A stretch of 64,000 bases of DNA from Adineta steineri (GCA_905250115.1 CAJNOI010000028.1:186001-250000); one strand, 5' to 3'. Shown: positions 13,342 to 27,540, numbered from the stretch's first letter. A program made the numbers and translations. The notes: generated by a model from the sequence alone, not told the origin.

Positions 13342-14923
13342 TCAAGTTATTAATGGTGTCCGTTCATCATGTTCATTTTCATTTGTTGTATCGATATTAT
13401 TTTGTTCATCATCTTCCAATTCATGACGATTTCCACCTATATTTGTTTTCCACAATGTTAATGTCATTAGAATTGTTAAAATTGCAACACCAATTGGTAT
13501 AAATGTTAATATATATCTATAATATGATGCACATATAGTTGTTGAAGCTAATGTACATGGATTAAATTGTTGGATAATAGCAATAACTATACCATTAGCA
13601 AGTTTATCTGTAAATGACATTATTCCATAGACGAATGCACCACATTCTGTATTTAAACCAATTAAATCAGATGTTAATGAAAATGAACAAATATTTGTTG
13701 TTGATGTACCAATACCAAGTAAAATACAAGCTGATATTAATGCGATTTTAATATGTAGATTATCTTTCAGATCACTAATAAACCAGAATAGAACTGTACT
13801 AGATAATGTAAAAAATAAACCAAGTATTATAGTTGCTTTTCGACCTAATCGTTTATTTATTGCACGCATAGGAAATGAAGCAAGTAAACCACTAACATAA
13901 GAACATAATGGAGCAATAGCAACAAATACACGATTTATTGTTGAGATTGTATCAATTATATACAAAGGTAGAAAAACCTAAAATAGAAAAAACTTTTTTT
14001 GTAAGAAATCGATTGTTTCTTCTAATGAATTCTCACCTGTGTAACATTAAGAATAACTCTTGCACACATCCAAATAAATGCACATTGATAAAATTCTTTT
14101 TCACGTAAAAATCTTCTCCATGTCATTCGTTTTAATCTTCCGCTAGATGTTAATGATAATTGTAAACGTTGTTCACTATCTTCTGCTGGTTGTGTAGATT
14201 CATGTAAACCAATATGAAATATAAGCATACAAATAGCACCAACAATAATAACAATAAATGTTAATGTACGAAATATATATGCATCAGCAGATGTTATATC
14301 TGTTTCATCGGTAGTGGAATGAAAACCTAATAAAATACTAGCAATTGCATAAACAAATATATTTGATATAACTGTCCAAGCATAACGATATGAATTAAGA
14401 GCAACACGTTCATCATCTTTATGTGTTAATTCATTAATCATTGCTCTAATAATAGAAAGTTTATTTTATTTTTTAATAAATTCTAGAATACGTACAAATG
14501 TGTAATTTGTGAACATGACCAACCAAATTGAAAAATAATAATAAACATTGTATAATAAATAAATTGTGCCCATAAATCACTATGTTCACATTTAACACAT
14601 AAATTAAAACAAAATGGAAATGATAAAAGTACACAAATAACACCCATAAGATGCCAAGTTTTTCGTCTTCCATAATTAAATAAACCAGTACGTGTACGAT
14701 CAGATTCAAAACCAACAAATGTTGTTGATATAGCATCAGCAATTTGACCAATTAAAAGTAAATAACCAGCAGATGCATTTGAAAAATTTACAACACGATG
14801 ATAAAATACAATTAAATAGGAGAACCACATAGATGCACAAAGGTCATTTAGAACATGACCAACACTATAAGCAAATTTTGCTTTTTTTGAAACTACATCT
14901 GCTTGTGATATGATCACTTCCAT
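13342..14923 (-). CDS. MFSD12: MFSD12-like major facilitator transporter
   Basis: Twelve-pass MFS transporter; vertebrate MFSD12 imports cysteine into lysosomes and melanosomes. Exons on the minus strand: 14923-14496, 14445-14037, 13977-13342; 490 residues. The family signature AYSVGHVLNDLCASMW lies at about residues 17-32, followed by LIGQIADAISTTFVG, RRKTWHL, IIIFQFGWSCSQITHL, the loop NELTHKDDERVALNSYRYAWT, and in the second half SFPMRAINKRLGR and ECGAFVYGIMSFTDKLANG. The C-terminus ends DERTPLIT, resembling an acidic dileucine lysosomal sorting signal. The ATG is preceded by TTTATAG, an acceptor-like AG 7 bases upstream. Confidence 0.9.
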
Positions 14924-16528
14924 GATGATCTATAAAGTATTAGAGTTAAACAAATAAATTTTCTGTAGTATTATCAATAATAAAAGCATTCACTTATCGG
15001 ATCGAAAGTAATCATAAAGATCAAGTCTCAATAGATTTTTACGAACTATAATGAGCACAAGTGCTACTTGTAGATTATCTCAGCTCTTACAATCGATCCC
15101 GTGTATTGCATTTAGTTAGTTTATATAGGTGGTAGTGAGCAGAGACAAACGATTCATATATGGAATCTTCCACAGGTGACGATGAGTGAGGAAAAAACAT
15201 TGTCTGCAAAATCTCGATAAGCAAAAATGAAAAATCAATATGTGTAACCAAAGGAAAGAGACATGATACATTACGAGGGAAAACACTAAGAGCAAAAAAG
15301 AGGAATACATCACTATCGAACAGTTACTATCGGAATTGCTCAAGAAACATATAATATATACTAGTCGCTAATGCTGATGAGCAAAACAAAAATATTTTTA
15401 TATTTGTCTAATGAATATTAGATTTATTCATTCTATGAGGTATTTTTCAAAGTGTTTTCGTTCTTTCTTTTCAGGATTAATATTCCATTTGTTTTTCCAA
15501 GAGCATATGAAATCCTTTTGATTTATTTTGTTCAGCCTTTTATTATCTTGTTATATAAATAGTCTCCGTATTCTATCTGAAGCTTGTCTATTTTGCGTTT
15601 TCAAATAGAATATGTATACATTTACATATAACAAACATAATAATTGGTACACTACTGTTATGTCCGTTATGTATGAATGTGTATATATTCTATTTGAAAA
15701 CATCAAATAGACAAACTTCATATAGAAAACGATGACTATTTATATAACATGCTGATAAAAGATTTCCTATGCTCTTGGAATTCGATGGACATTTCTCAAA
15801 ACTATTTGCAGTCTGATCTTATATTTTAAAAGAAACATTATTGTTTTATGAGTGCAATACAGTTAAACGAATGAATGTGTCACGAATACTCGTCAATTAG
15901 GAAAAGTATGACAAGTATCTTAACGAAAGTATAATGAATTTTTATCATTGTCGAATTAGTAAAAGTCATATTGACAAAGCTCTAGCGACTCATTCAAATG
16001 GATAAATTTATATTCTATTTAGTACAGCTGATTATAATGAAAAAAAGCTTTATTAAAACCAACAGTGTTTTTTTTGTAACTTTTCCATTTCTCGATTATG
16101 AAAACGATAGTAGATTATTATAATAAATTCATTCAACTACGTTATAAACGATATGATAGAAACAAATACAAGGATTATATTTTATAATTTACCATTCTTC
16201 ACGTTTTTGACGTATGGTTTTTGACAAAGGAAGAAAAAGAAAATGAAGAATCAAGCACAAACACACGCACACACAAATATAAATAGAAAGATAATAGAAT
16301 TACCGGTTGAGTTTTTCAGAACAACATAGAAAAAAAGATTTGTTTTTGTATAACGATAAGATGTATGTTAATAAAAGAATTATAAATAAATGAATGAATA
16401 GTATCAGTGAGTACATACATATAAGATAGGAATAAATAAATCAATCTACATTGCAATAAAAATCTATCACAGAAAAAGAAAATTAAGCTAAATTTCAAGA
16501 AAGAAAGAAAAATCTCATTTTTAATTTT
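14924..16528. other. Intergenic, 1.6 kb
   Basis: Spacer between the MFSD12 5' end and the DNAJC13 3' end, both on the minus strand. It contains a TATATAAA on the minus strand at 15120-15127 (about 200 bases before the MFSD12 ATG, a weak promoter candidate) and the large inverted repeat at 15497-15778. No coding exon supported. Confidence 0.5.
15497..15778. repeat. Foldback element with arms of about 100-120 bp
   Basis: The left arm, from CCAAGAGCATATGAAATCC to about 15619, is the imperfect reverse complement of the right arm, about 15681-15778, which ends TTTCCTATGCTCTTGG. Paired blocks include GTTATATAAATAGT, GAAGYTTGTCTATTT and GTTTTCAAATAGAATAT. The left arm has roughly 20 extra bases near 15520-15540. 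The loop is about 60 bases. No protein frame and no clear target duplication. It may be a foldback transposon relic or a hairpin RNA source. Confidence 0.75.
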
Positions 16529-19500
16529 TTAGTTATCAGTTAAAGGTGGTGGAATAGTCATGTTTTGTTTTCCAGCTGTTGTTGTTGATGCTGACGATGT
16601 TAAATAGCCTGCTATTTGTGGTCCAGCTGAACCGCCTGTTAATGCTTGCATATGCGATGATGTTTGAATAAATAAATCATGTCGTTGATCTTTATAATCA
16701 TTCCATACAGTTGATGATTGAAGTATACGCGATACTTGTTCACCATAAACTAATGAATCAGCCATTAATTTACATGAATCAACAAGATGTGCTTTACATG
16801 AACCTGGTTTTTCAACATCAGCTAATGGTTGATCAAGTAATGTTAAAATGTGCTCAATTAATTGACAACGTAATGCTTCTTTAATGAATTCATCAGGTGT
16901 ACCCGGTGCTGGAGTACGAAATAAGTCATGCAAACATTCAGAAATAAGTCCTTAAAAAAATAAAAATGAATAAAAGTTTTAATATCTTATCAAATAGTTA
17001 AAAAGAAAATTTATCTTCATACCAAGATGATCACGTCTTGTTTGCATAGCTTGTTTAAATCCACTAATGATTTGTGGACATTTCGTTGAAAATGTTTGTA
17101 AACAAACATCGGATTTACATAATGCAAAAAGAACTTTAATAGCTGATGCAACAATAGCATCATTTGTTTTACATTCTAATGCTTGAACAATAGATGGTAA
17201 AAATCCAATCGATGGTAAATGTTCACATAATGTTGGTTGCGCATGTAATAATTGAATTAAACATTGTGTTAACATTTCAAATTCATCTGTATGTGAATTA
17301 AGAAGTTGTTCAGGTTGTCTAAGAAGAAAAATATTATCTCAATTCCAGCGCTAGTCTTAATTTCATTGAAGGATATTATTAAACCTATCAATAACTATGA
17401 CTATCTCAGATATGAACCGCATTTTTTAAGGGAAATAAACTGATCTTTTGGTCAAAATAATTTCAGAAATGCAGTACTTAAATAGAATATATGTGAAGTT
17501 ATCTATCATAATTACTTTGTATGTGTTGTCCATCGACTAAGTAATTCTGTAAGAAATTCTTTTGGTCGTCGTACAACCCAACCAGGATTAGCAATTAATA
17601 AACGAACATATACTCCGGCAACTATTAATTCATTTTGTGAAAGTCGTTGTGTTTCTTCATCATCACCTAATAATTGATATGAATCATCAATTGCCCATTT
17701 TGTTTCTGTTGGTGCTACTCGTTGTTTAACATAAAATTCATTTAATTGTTTACTGATACGTTCACATGTCATTTCACGTGTATGATCATTCCATATTAAT
17801 TCAGGATTTTCATGTGTTGTTTCAAATAATTGTATTGATGTTTCACATGATTCACGCATAGCATCAATAACTAAATTAGGTAAATATTTAATTAATTGTA
17901 AACGTATACGTGGACCATGTAAACGATCATTCATTAATTTAGATAAAACATTTGCTGCATATTCACGTAAATTAGAATTTTGTCCATTAGAAAATATATC
18001 AAGTAGATAAAGTAGACCACCGCTATCGACAATATCACGAACAATTTTACCATTGGATGATAATGCATTTAAAATTTCTAATGTTGTTTCTTGATTTGAT
18101 AATGATGAACGTAAGACAAGTAATAAATAAACAATAACATTTGATTGTGATATATCATTAACACATTCATTTGAACCACTTAAATGAAGTATTAATTCTA
18201 ATGCATATTGTTGTAAACGTCCAACATTTTCCATACGTAATAAAGAAAATAATAATTTAAAATGACCAATACATAATGTTTCGATGCCAATATTATTACG
18301 TATAACATTTTTTAAGGCTTCTAAAGCTTGTGATATATGTTCTTGTTTTTCAAGATGAAGAATTTCAGCAGATTTTTTCTCTTCCTAGATAATAAAATTA
18401 ATTATTTCAATAGAAAATATATTCATCTAGATTTCAATATAGACTTACACTCGTTTTTTGTTGTTGTTCTTGTTGTAATTGCATAGACATAAGTGTATTA
18501 ATGTATTGTGAGCTTGTTCCTAAGAAGTCGATTAAATTTGAGCAAAATTCTTTTGGATTTTTTAAAGTAGTTGTAGGTTGTAAATTATAAACACGTACAA
18601 AAATTTCACCAACAATTAATTCATTTTTATGTGCTGAAAAACGAAAATCTGATGGATTACCAAATTTATCAACATCTAATTGATAATCATTTTTAACTAA
18701 ATAATCGCGTGTTTCATCTAATTTATCCATCAATTCTTGTCGACATGAATTATCCCAAACTAAATATGGTTGTTCTTGATTTGAATTAAGTAATTTAAGT
18801 ACAGCACGATCAGGTAATTGTGATACAATATATGGTGTTAAAAATGTTTGAGCAGCCATTAAAGCCGGTGGATTATTTGGTATAATGGAAGCAAGAGTTT
18901 GTAAATAATCATAAGCTAATTGATTATCAACATATTGTTTATTACTTGCATCAGCAATACCACTTTCCTAAATTATGATTCAAATATATGTCATTACAAT
19001 GAGAAATTGAGAATGAAACAGTGTTTTATCTACTTTTCGTTTTTCTGATGGGCAAATCGGAATTTAGGGTGGGCGGCGTTTATTCAACGCCCACCCACTG
19101 GAATGAAACTACGAACTGTTTCTTCTGACCTTTTTTATCATTGATTATGAGCTATATTCATAAATTGTCACACTTTAACTCTAAGACAGTATTGACTTAT
19201 ATCATCTACATAGGGTGTAAATAAAATAGTCAAGAGAAACTTAAATTTATCAGAGTTAAACCTTTTGTGTGACTCTTTCAGCTTCTAGTTTAATAATATT
19301 ATTGACGCCTCGAGTCTGTTCTACTTAACCCTTTGGTTATGGAGTTTTTTTTTCGTTCTAAAACAGTTTGAAATAACTTTTATTAATATACAGAAGCATT
19401 TAAAAATGAGTGGGGGTGTATCTTATTCAACTAACTCACACCCACACTTACACCGTCAAAGAAAGGATCCTTTTCGATCGAGCCTAAATGATATTGTAAT

Positions 19501-22500
19501 GACAGTAATATCTGCAAAACTTCAAATACCATATATGGGTGATCCGTAATCAAAGGGTTAATCTAAACTTAATGTTGTTGATTCGTTATGCTATTTCCCT
19601 CGTGCCAAAAACTACTACATATATTCTTATCATGTGATTGAAATTAAAACTACTAAAATAGATTATTATGTACTTACATCTAATGTATAATCATAATTAA
19701 ATAAACCACGACAAGCATAAACAAATAAACCATGACGATGTAATAAATCTCGTAAACGTACATCAGCATTACATAAAGACATTGCTGCTTTACATATGCA
19801 TGTACATAAATATTTTAAATGTGTATAATTTAAACAATGACATAATTCTTTTAATACAATTTGAAGTTTATCTGGATCAACAAATAAATCACGTGATTTT
19901 TCAAAATGTCCAGCAACACTATAACATAATGCTGAATATTGACAAACAGCAACAACAAAACTATCAGATTTTGATGATTTTGTTATAACAGATGAACAAC
20001 GTTGAAAAATTTGTGTTAATATTTCTAGACCATTTTCACGTCGTAATTCTTCACAATTTAATTCCGAACAATCAAGTGTATAATAGAGTAATTCAATTGC
20101 AATCGGTAATAATGCTTTACTGTTTGCTGTATTATCTTTTGAAAATAACTGTTCATTTTTCGATTCCGTTTCTAATATACGAATTAACAATGGATAACCA
20201 GCATATTTATATTCCGAAAGTAATGTTTTATAACGACGATAAAGTATTGATTGAGTTTTAAGTAATAAATAAATATTAAATTCATTTGGACCTTGTTGAA
20301 TTCTTGATGCAGCACATAGGAATTCATATGCTTTATTAACACGTTCGAACATATCTCGACCAGTTGGATTTTTATCTGGGTGATATTTATTAGCAAGACG
20401 AAAGTATGCTTTACGTATTACTGATTCATTGGGTGGTCCATTTTTCGTTGCCGAATTTTCATCTTTACCATCAAGACCTGAAGAAATAAAATATAAATCA
20501 ATAGATATTTTCAATTAATTTCTAAAACTAAAGGATACAGCTTGTCTCAGAAGTTATAATACATGCAATATATGTAAGAAAAAATGAGTTAGTTTCACCT
20601 TTATTTGAATATAAATCATCTGGATTTATTTTAGTATTATATATTTCTAAATAAAAAAGTATCAAGATAATATTATGTTGAGATATTCAACTTTGTTTTG
20701 CAAACTTCGACTATAGATTCCAGTTTGTTCAAGGAGTCATGAACATTTCTTTTTCTATTTATCAGTGAATTTATATTTACCGAGCACTTGATAAGCTTCA
20801 TCAGCACTCATATCACTTCCTTTTTTCTCTAATTCCGCTTTCCACATATTTAAACAATCTTTAAGTAATGCAATCGGTTCACGTATAGGCCATTCAGGAA
20901 ATTTTTCTTCATCACATAAATGACGTAAATAATAAGTATTACAGAATAATTCATCTTCTAATTGTGGATAATTAATAATTGGAATTGTACAATAGGAATA
21001 AATGGCTGAAATATTTGACATTAAACGTGGAGAATAATCAGCTAGAAGCGAAAATGAATTTATTGATTTAGTCAAAAAAAAATATTTTACCTAAATGAAC
21101 AGCAATTTTTTCAATCATTAAACGACGCATTTCATTTGACCAGATGGTTTCCGGTTGATCGAATTCCCCAAGAAACATTTGTGCAAATTTTTCTGGTCCA
21201 TGATTTTCCAAATAACAAATCATTGCTTCAGGTAATACATGACCAAGTATTGAACGAAAGAATAAATCTTTCTTTTCACCTGATTGTTGTTGTTCATCAG
21301 AACGAAATGCTTGAGCTAAATGTGTATATTTTAAGAAATGTCCAATTGGTAATATATTTGAACCAGTATACATTAAAATAAAATAAAATACACCAGTCAT
21401 ATAAAATTGTGCTAATAATGGATTATCTTGAACAAGTGTATTAAGTAATGTAACAATTTTTTCAACTAATGTTGGATCAAATGTTAATAATAATTGAGAA
21501 AGATGTGGTAAACATGTTGGATCATTTAATAAACGTTTAATTTTTGGAAATGGACGAATGATGGCTCCAGTTACTTGATCACGAGATGGATAAAGTTCGC
21601 ACATAGATGTAAGAATGCTAAGAATAGTTACTGCTAGTTCACTATCATTTAGTAGAGATTGACCACTAGCTAATAATGACCATTTTAATTGAGGAATACG
21701 ATCCATTGTTTTCCAACCATCAAGACCTAAGAACAATGTAGAAATTTAAATATATTGAAAACTGTTTCTAATCATGACTATGATAGAATATTTACCTTGT
21801 GCCCAAAATCGAGTTTTAGCATCAAAAGCTCCTTCTTTATTTAAATCTTTAATTTCATTAAAACTATATGGTCCAACTTTTTCTTTATCTTGTTTTCCAT
21901 AATACCATTCTTTTTCATTTTCTCTTGTCATTGTCGAAGATGATTCAATAACATTTGAAGCTAATGGTACTTGTGCACGATTAATATGTAAATGTGCTAA
22001 ACACATAAGTTGTATTAATGTTTTAATTCCACCACAATCAATTATATCTCGAACATTTCGATGATTAAGTATAAGTTTACTAATAAACATAAGTAAACGA
22101 TCACGTTCACATTTATCTATTGTACGATCTAACATTAGAATTATATGTTTTGTATCATTGAATGGACCAATAATTTCATAATGACGAGCATAAACAATGG
22201 TCATTGCTTGTAAACACATTGATTTCATTGATGCTTGTTTTGGATTTATTGGTTGAGATAGAAGAAAACGATGATAAAGATCATTGAAAAATTCCGATGC
22301 ATTATAAGCATCTAGAAACGAAGAAGAAAACTTGTGAATTAAGAAGAAGAAAAATCTATTACTAACCTGATGCTGCATCAGTATTAACTGTTAAATCTCC
22401 TTGTTCAAGTAATAAACGTAAATAAACACTTCCAATTTTAATTTCATCATTTAAACAATTATATAAAACTTCAAATTCATTATGATTCCATGATATTAAA

Positions 22501-25500
22501 TGTCCATGACCAAGATCTTTATCAATATTAAAATTTCTTATTTCATTTTCAATTGTTTCCCGTAATTCATCACGTGTTTTATGATTCCATATTAATGTTG
22601 GTCGAACATGATCCGTAGCAAATTTTTGATAAAATAAACGCCAGTTTTTTTCTGCACGTATACGTTGACGTGGTTTACGTAAAACAACTGGTTGTTGCTT
22701 ATCATTTAAATTATTTGTTAAATTTCCACCACTTGAATTTGTACTATCAGATGAAGCAAAATATTTATTATTTTGTTTTAATTTTAAACTCCAATGTTGA
22801 AAAGCATTTTGAACATGATTTTCAAGAACTTTAACTTGTGTTGCATTACGAAATTTATTTGCAGTATTTATTATTGATGTTGATAGAGCATTGGATTTAT
22901 TAGTATTAGCATGTTGCTCAGTTGCTACACGAAGAGTATCACGACCAAGAAGTGCTGATTCGTCTAGAGAAAAGATACATATATATATTAACTTAAAATC
23001 GTTTTTCTGACAAGTTGATACCTGATTAAGGACTAGAGATATGCAGGGTCATTATCACAAGACAGGGTTCGCGATTGTTTTCAAAAGTGCGGGGGGATAA
23101 AATTTGGCAGAAAGTGCCGTCATATAGCTTTCTGACGCATATAACGTAGAAAATACTTAAGCTATACACTTTCTGCGAAATTGTGCCCGAAAAAAATGTT
23201 TTTTATTGGAGTTTCTGGCGGAAAAATAGCATAAATACCAGGTTTCTGACCAAGTTTTCAGAAAAACTTCTAAAATTTTGGCAGAAAGAGAGACAGCTTT
23301 TCGAATTTTGCGGGGGACTAGACCTCCATCCCTCTAATCGGAGTCTCTGTCACGAGAAGACTAATAAACTCTTCGGAAAAATATATCCTAAGCACTAAAG
23401 TCGTCAGCAGCTGACCATAAACTTCAATTTTATTGAAAAAACACCGTAAAAAATTCTTCGATTTTCCCGTGATATTATTTTTTAAAGTATACAGAATCGG
23501 CTACACGTGAACGCTTTGCAGATCTCTATTAATAACACATGTGTCACTTACCAAAATCTTTGTCAGGTTCTTCGTTTGAATCTAAATAAGCAATAAGTCC
23601 AAGTGGAAATATTCTTTTTAATAATCCATATGTTGTCGGATGTCCAGTTGACCATAAACCAAGTAATTGTTGACTAAGATATTTTAATGGTAATAATCGT
23701 GTATCACTGGATAAAGTAAATAAAGCTCGCAAGAGATGAATAGGCAAAGCACCTTCACTTAGTGCTAAATCTTGCATATGTGCAGCAATATCTGATGAAC
23801 CTTCTTCGATAATTGCTTTCATAATTGATCCGGCACCTTTAACAATTGTAAAGGATGAATGTTGAAATAATTTAAAAAATATTCTGCCATTTGAAGATAC
23901 TAATTCAAGAAGAACATCAAAATGTTGTCCATCTATAAATTAATTTAATAAAATATATGTTTGATTTATTTTGTCTGTTTTTTTTCTTTACCTGTTGTTT
24001 CCGAAAAGGGTGGACATAAAGTATATGTCAAGAAATCCAAAAATGATGATATTATTAATGAACCCGTATTTTGTTTAACATGTTTTAGAAAAATATCTAA
24101 TAGACCTTCAAGAAACTTTTTTGATGATAATATACTTGCTTTATTTTGTTGTTCTTGACGTAAATCATAATCTAAATGCATTGGTTGTAATAATGTATTC
24201 AACATTTCTAACGCTGAGTATGTCACTTGATCATCATTTAATTTTAATGAACGAACTATTTTTGTTCCAATACGTTCGCGGAATTTAGGTAATTGTGTAA
24301 ATGCTTGAAATCCAGCTTTCGATGCTAATAAACGGCGTAAGGCAAGGTATTGATCTTCGATAAATTCATGATCAACAACTGTATTCGTTGTATCATTATC
24401 AAGTAAAGCATTTAAAGCTTGGTGTATTAATTTTTCTTTTTTTTCAGCAAAAAGACCTTGAAAAAAGAAATTTTTATCATTATTATAATAGATTTATTTA
24501 TTAATTACATCATTCAAATTTAGAACATAATATGTTACTATATATAGGAATTGGAATATGATCTCTTTGAAAAGTTTTCTCATTTATTTTGTGTGAACTT
24601 TGAGATCAGACCTATTCAACTCCTTAGTTAAGTATAAAGAAATATAAAAATATACACCATAAGTGATGAAGAAAAGAGTTAAGCAAGAAGAAACTAGAGC
24701 AACAGATGTTTACCAGTTCTATAATACTAAACAATAGAGGTGACGAACGAAGTGAATATAAAAGTTCATATAGATAAATACATCTGTGTAGTGTGCACTA
24801 ATGAAAGAAAAAAACTACTTGATAGTATTTGATAATACAGATGAAATCATTTTATAACTTGTAGACGGAAACTATTAAGCAATGGAGTTGTACATATTGC
24901 AATTATTCTAACTCTCTCTTTTCTACCACTAATTCTGAAAATTCAAAATTAAAACTCATCGAGGAATGTCAACATACAGACTCCTAATGTACACATAATT
25001 CATATAAGATTGTTCCGCTTCAAAAGTTCTTATCCATCTACTGTAGATATACGTTCATGCAGTGAAAAAGGTTTAAGGAATAACCAGATTATCTCGTATT
25101 TATCGATGCTTGTGTTGTTAAAGAGTAGTAGAAGACTATAGATAGATTAGATATATTAACAGATCATTTGATGAAAAATTGATATTTAAACTAATTCTTC
25201 TTTGTATCTATTTTATCTATATGATACTAACAATTTCAAACTATAATTGAGTAAATCTAGTTTATACAATTAAGCTTTGATTCTGTTACTTTAGTGCAAA
25301 TACGACAGATTACTACTTGTATATATATACAAAGAATTTAATTAATTATATAATTTTTAGTCCTATACTGACAAACTTGGGTGTTAATATTTTTTTGAAT
25401 TATAGACAACATATATGAATAAGATAATATTACTACGGAACATTTCAGATATAAGAGAAACACTCAAACTTAATAAGAAACTACTCAAGATGAAGAACCA

Positions 25501-26964
25501 TATATATTCTCATTAAACAGAAACGACTAGGAATCAACATCCATTATATAAATTACTTGTCTTTTAAAAAAATAAAGAATATTAAAATTTTATCATACCT
25601 TCTGAGGTAACAGCATTAATAAGGCCACTATATGGTACATTTGCGTTGAATCGTTTAAGAATTTCATTAAATGAAATATTTGCTAGAGATGCTGCCGCAT
25701 TTGCTGCATCTTGTGGAGAAGAAAGTCGACCTTTAAAAACAGAAAAATTTCAAATATTTCCAAAAAAAAAATATTTTTTCTATTAACCTGTTGGTGGTTG
25801 TACTAAAAATTTCAAATGTTGTATTTCAACTTCATCATCAACTAAATGTCCAAATGGTGCAAAACGTTTTCCTCTATCCGATGGATTTGTTTTAACACAA
25901 CAATCATTATTTCCAGATGAACGTACACTATCCAAAAGTGTTGCTAATAAAATATCACGTTCAGTTGATGTATATTTACATCTAGCTCTTGTTGGATTAT
26001 TTCGTATATATTCAACAGTAAATTCTTGTAAAGAATCTTTATGTCTTACAAGTGCAAATATTTCATTTAATGGTTTTAATGTACATATATGATATGTAGC
26101 TGGATCACGTTCAATTAAACATGTTTCTGTTAAACAAAGTAATCGTCGAACATTTTCCGTATGTCTCGATGAATGTTTATAGACGATGAATTCTGCAAAT
26201 GATGTTAAATATTCATCAGTCCCATATGTTGGGCCAAAACGTAATTGTTGATAATCATTAAGTGTAAAAGATTTTTTTGATAAACGTACTTGTACACCAA
26301 CATTTGTATGAGCTAAATCAACTATATTTTGAAATAATGTTTGAGTATCTGGTGTAACAAATGTATGTAAACGTGCATAATGTTTATCTTGTATAATAAA
26401 TCCACGTACTGTTGTATCGCCTTCACTTGTTAAAGGAATTAATTGATCAATATCTTTATAATCATATGAACATAAATAACGATTGGAATTACCATCAATT
26501 TGTTCAATACAATATGATTGTATACGTAAAAGAACTGGAATACGTTGAGATGACCAATGAATTTTTGTTGCTTGTATAACTTTTGGTGGACTTAGGGGTG
26601 TTTGATGATTAAATAATGTTTGAAAACGTAATGCATCAGTTACAATATCAGAACGATATTCACTTGAAAAACGCATTGTATCAGCTTTTTTTGATTTTGT
26701 TCGAAATGTTAAAGTAAACTCAGCTATCGGTGAGGAATTCGATATTGTTTGTTGAGATTTATCAGGTGCATTCGATGATTTTGATAATGTCATTGATACA
26801 ACTTGATCATATGGCCATGCATTCGTAAGACCAAGTGTCGATGGTTCATATGTACTAATTCCATGTGTACCAATGGAAAATATACGTTTATATTTTCCAC
26901 GCCATGAATGTTTAGTTACATGATAACAAGAAAGATCTCGATTGTCTGGTATATTATGTGTCAT
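16529..26964 (-). CDS. DNAJC13: DNAJC13 / RME-8, endosomal J-domain protein
   Basis: Hsc70 co-chaperone on early endosomes that controls clathrin uncoating and recycling through retromer/SNX1. Minus-strand exons: 26964-25788, 25730-25599, 24456-23992, 23932-23552, 22963-22367, 22311-21796, 21726-21091, 21041-20781, 20646-20599, 20477-19678, 18967-18449, 18384-17516, 17318-17023, 16950-16529; 2372 residues (human 2243). The N-terminal PH-like part starts with [16 protein letters not shown]-type repeats recur ([29 protein letters not shown]), as does a GYF-like [16 protein letters not shown]. The J domain has the HPD motif ([24 protein letters not shown]) split by a 48-base mini-exon at 20599-20646. 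Armadillo-like helices follow. The introns at 18968-19677, 22964-23551 and 24457-25598 are unusually long; two hold repeats. Confidence 0.97.
19067..19096. repeat. GC-rich hairpin with TTATTCA loop
   Basis: GGGTGGGCG(GC)GT and ACGCCCACCC form a stem around the loop TTATTCA inside a DNAJC13 intron. The GC-rich stem is sharply different from its AT-rich surroundings. Related G-rich arm / TTATTCA / CCCAC-arm arrangements occur near 19410-19448 and, on the other strand, near 45253-45288. Confidence 0.6.
19325..19561. mobile_element. piggyBac-like MITE, about 237 bp, in a DNAJC13 intron
   Basis: TTAA bounds both ends (19325-19328, 19558-19561). The left terminal repeat TTAACCCTTTGGTTATGGA matches the reverse complement of the right end (TTAACCCTTTGATTACGGA) with two differences. 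The TTAACCCTTT start is shared with the element at 12800-13141, but the following bases differ, so they are related subfamilies. Inside is a G-rich stretch pairing with CACACCCACAC around TTATTCAA. No coding capacity. Confidence 0.72.
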
Positions 26965-27540
26965 TGTTTTCGATGTAGCATCTAAGTAATGTTAGATTCG
27001 AAATAAGTAATAAACAAAAAAAGGAAAAAGTAAAGAATAAAAATATAGATAAGAAGGCACAAAAGAAATTTGGCACTCCTAGCACACCTACAAGTTAATG
27101 ATAAGACTTAGTAAACGTAAAAGGATCACACACACTATGAGAATCTATGTAAATAATTGGAAGATAATTTCTAACCAGTAATAGAAAATTCAACAGATGG
27201 CGAAAGTTGTCACTAGTTAAAACTATATAGAATAGAATAATGGCAATTGAAATGAATTTTAACATATTTTTATCTACCAATCTTTGTTGACGTAATTATT
27301 CCGTAAGAATGGGTAATAAATAAAAAATTCTATTATAGATCAAAAAAACAGCTTGACATTTTTAATAGTAATTGACCTTTGAATGAAAATATATATAGAT
27401 TTTGTCACTTTTATTTGAACATACATTCTCCTAAAATAACTATCCTATAAAATAATTTAAACGACACATATGTACACAGAGTGGAACAAGAAAAATGAAC
27501 GAACATTAAACTATAACTAGAACAAAAAAAATATTATCGT
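26965..27540. other. Intergenic, 576 bases
   Basis: Upstream of DNAJC13 and downstream of the CDK gene, both minus strand. AT-rich; CTTAG lies about 20 bases before the DNAJC13 ATG, a possible leader splice acceptor. No gene seen. Confidence 0.5.

Noticed and set aside
24457-25598. 1.1-kb DNAJC13 intron suspected to hide a nested gene
   Set aside because: No extended open frame on either strand and no terminal repeats could be found.
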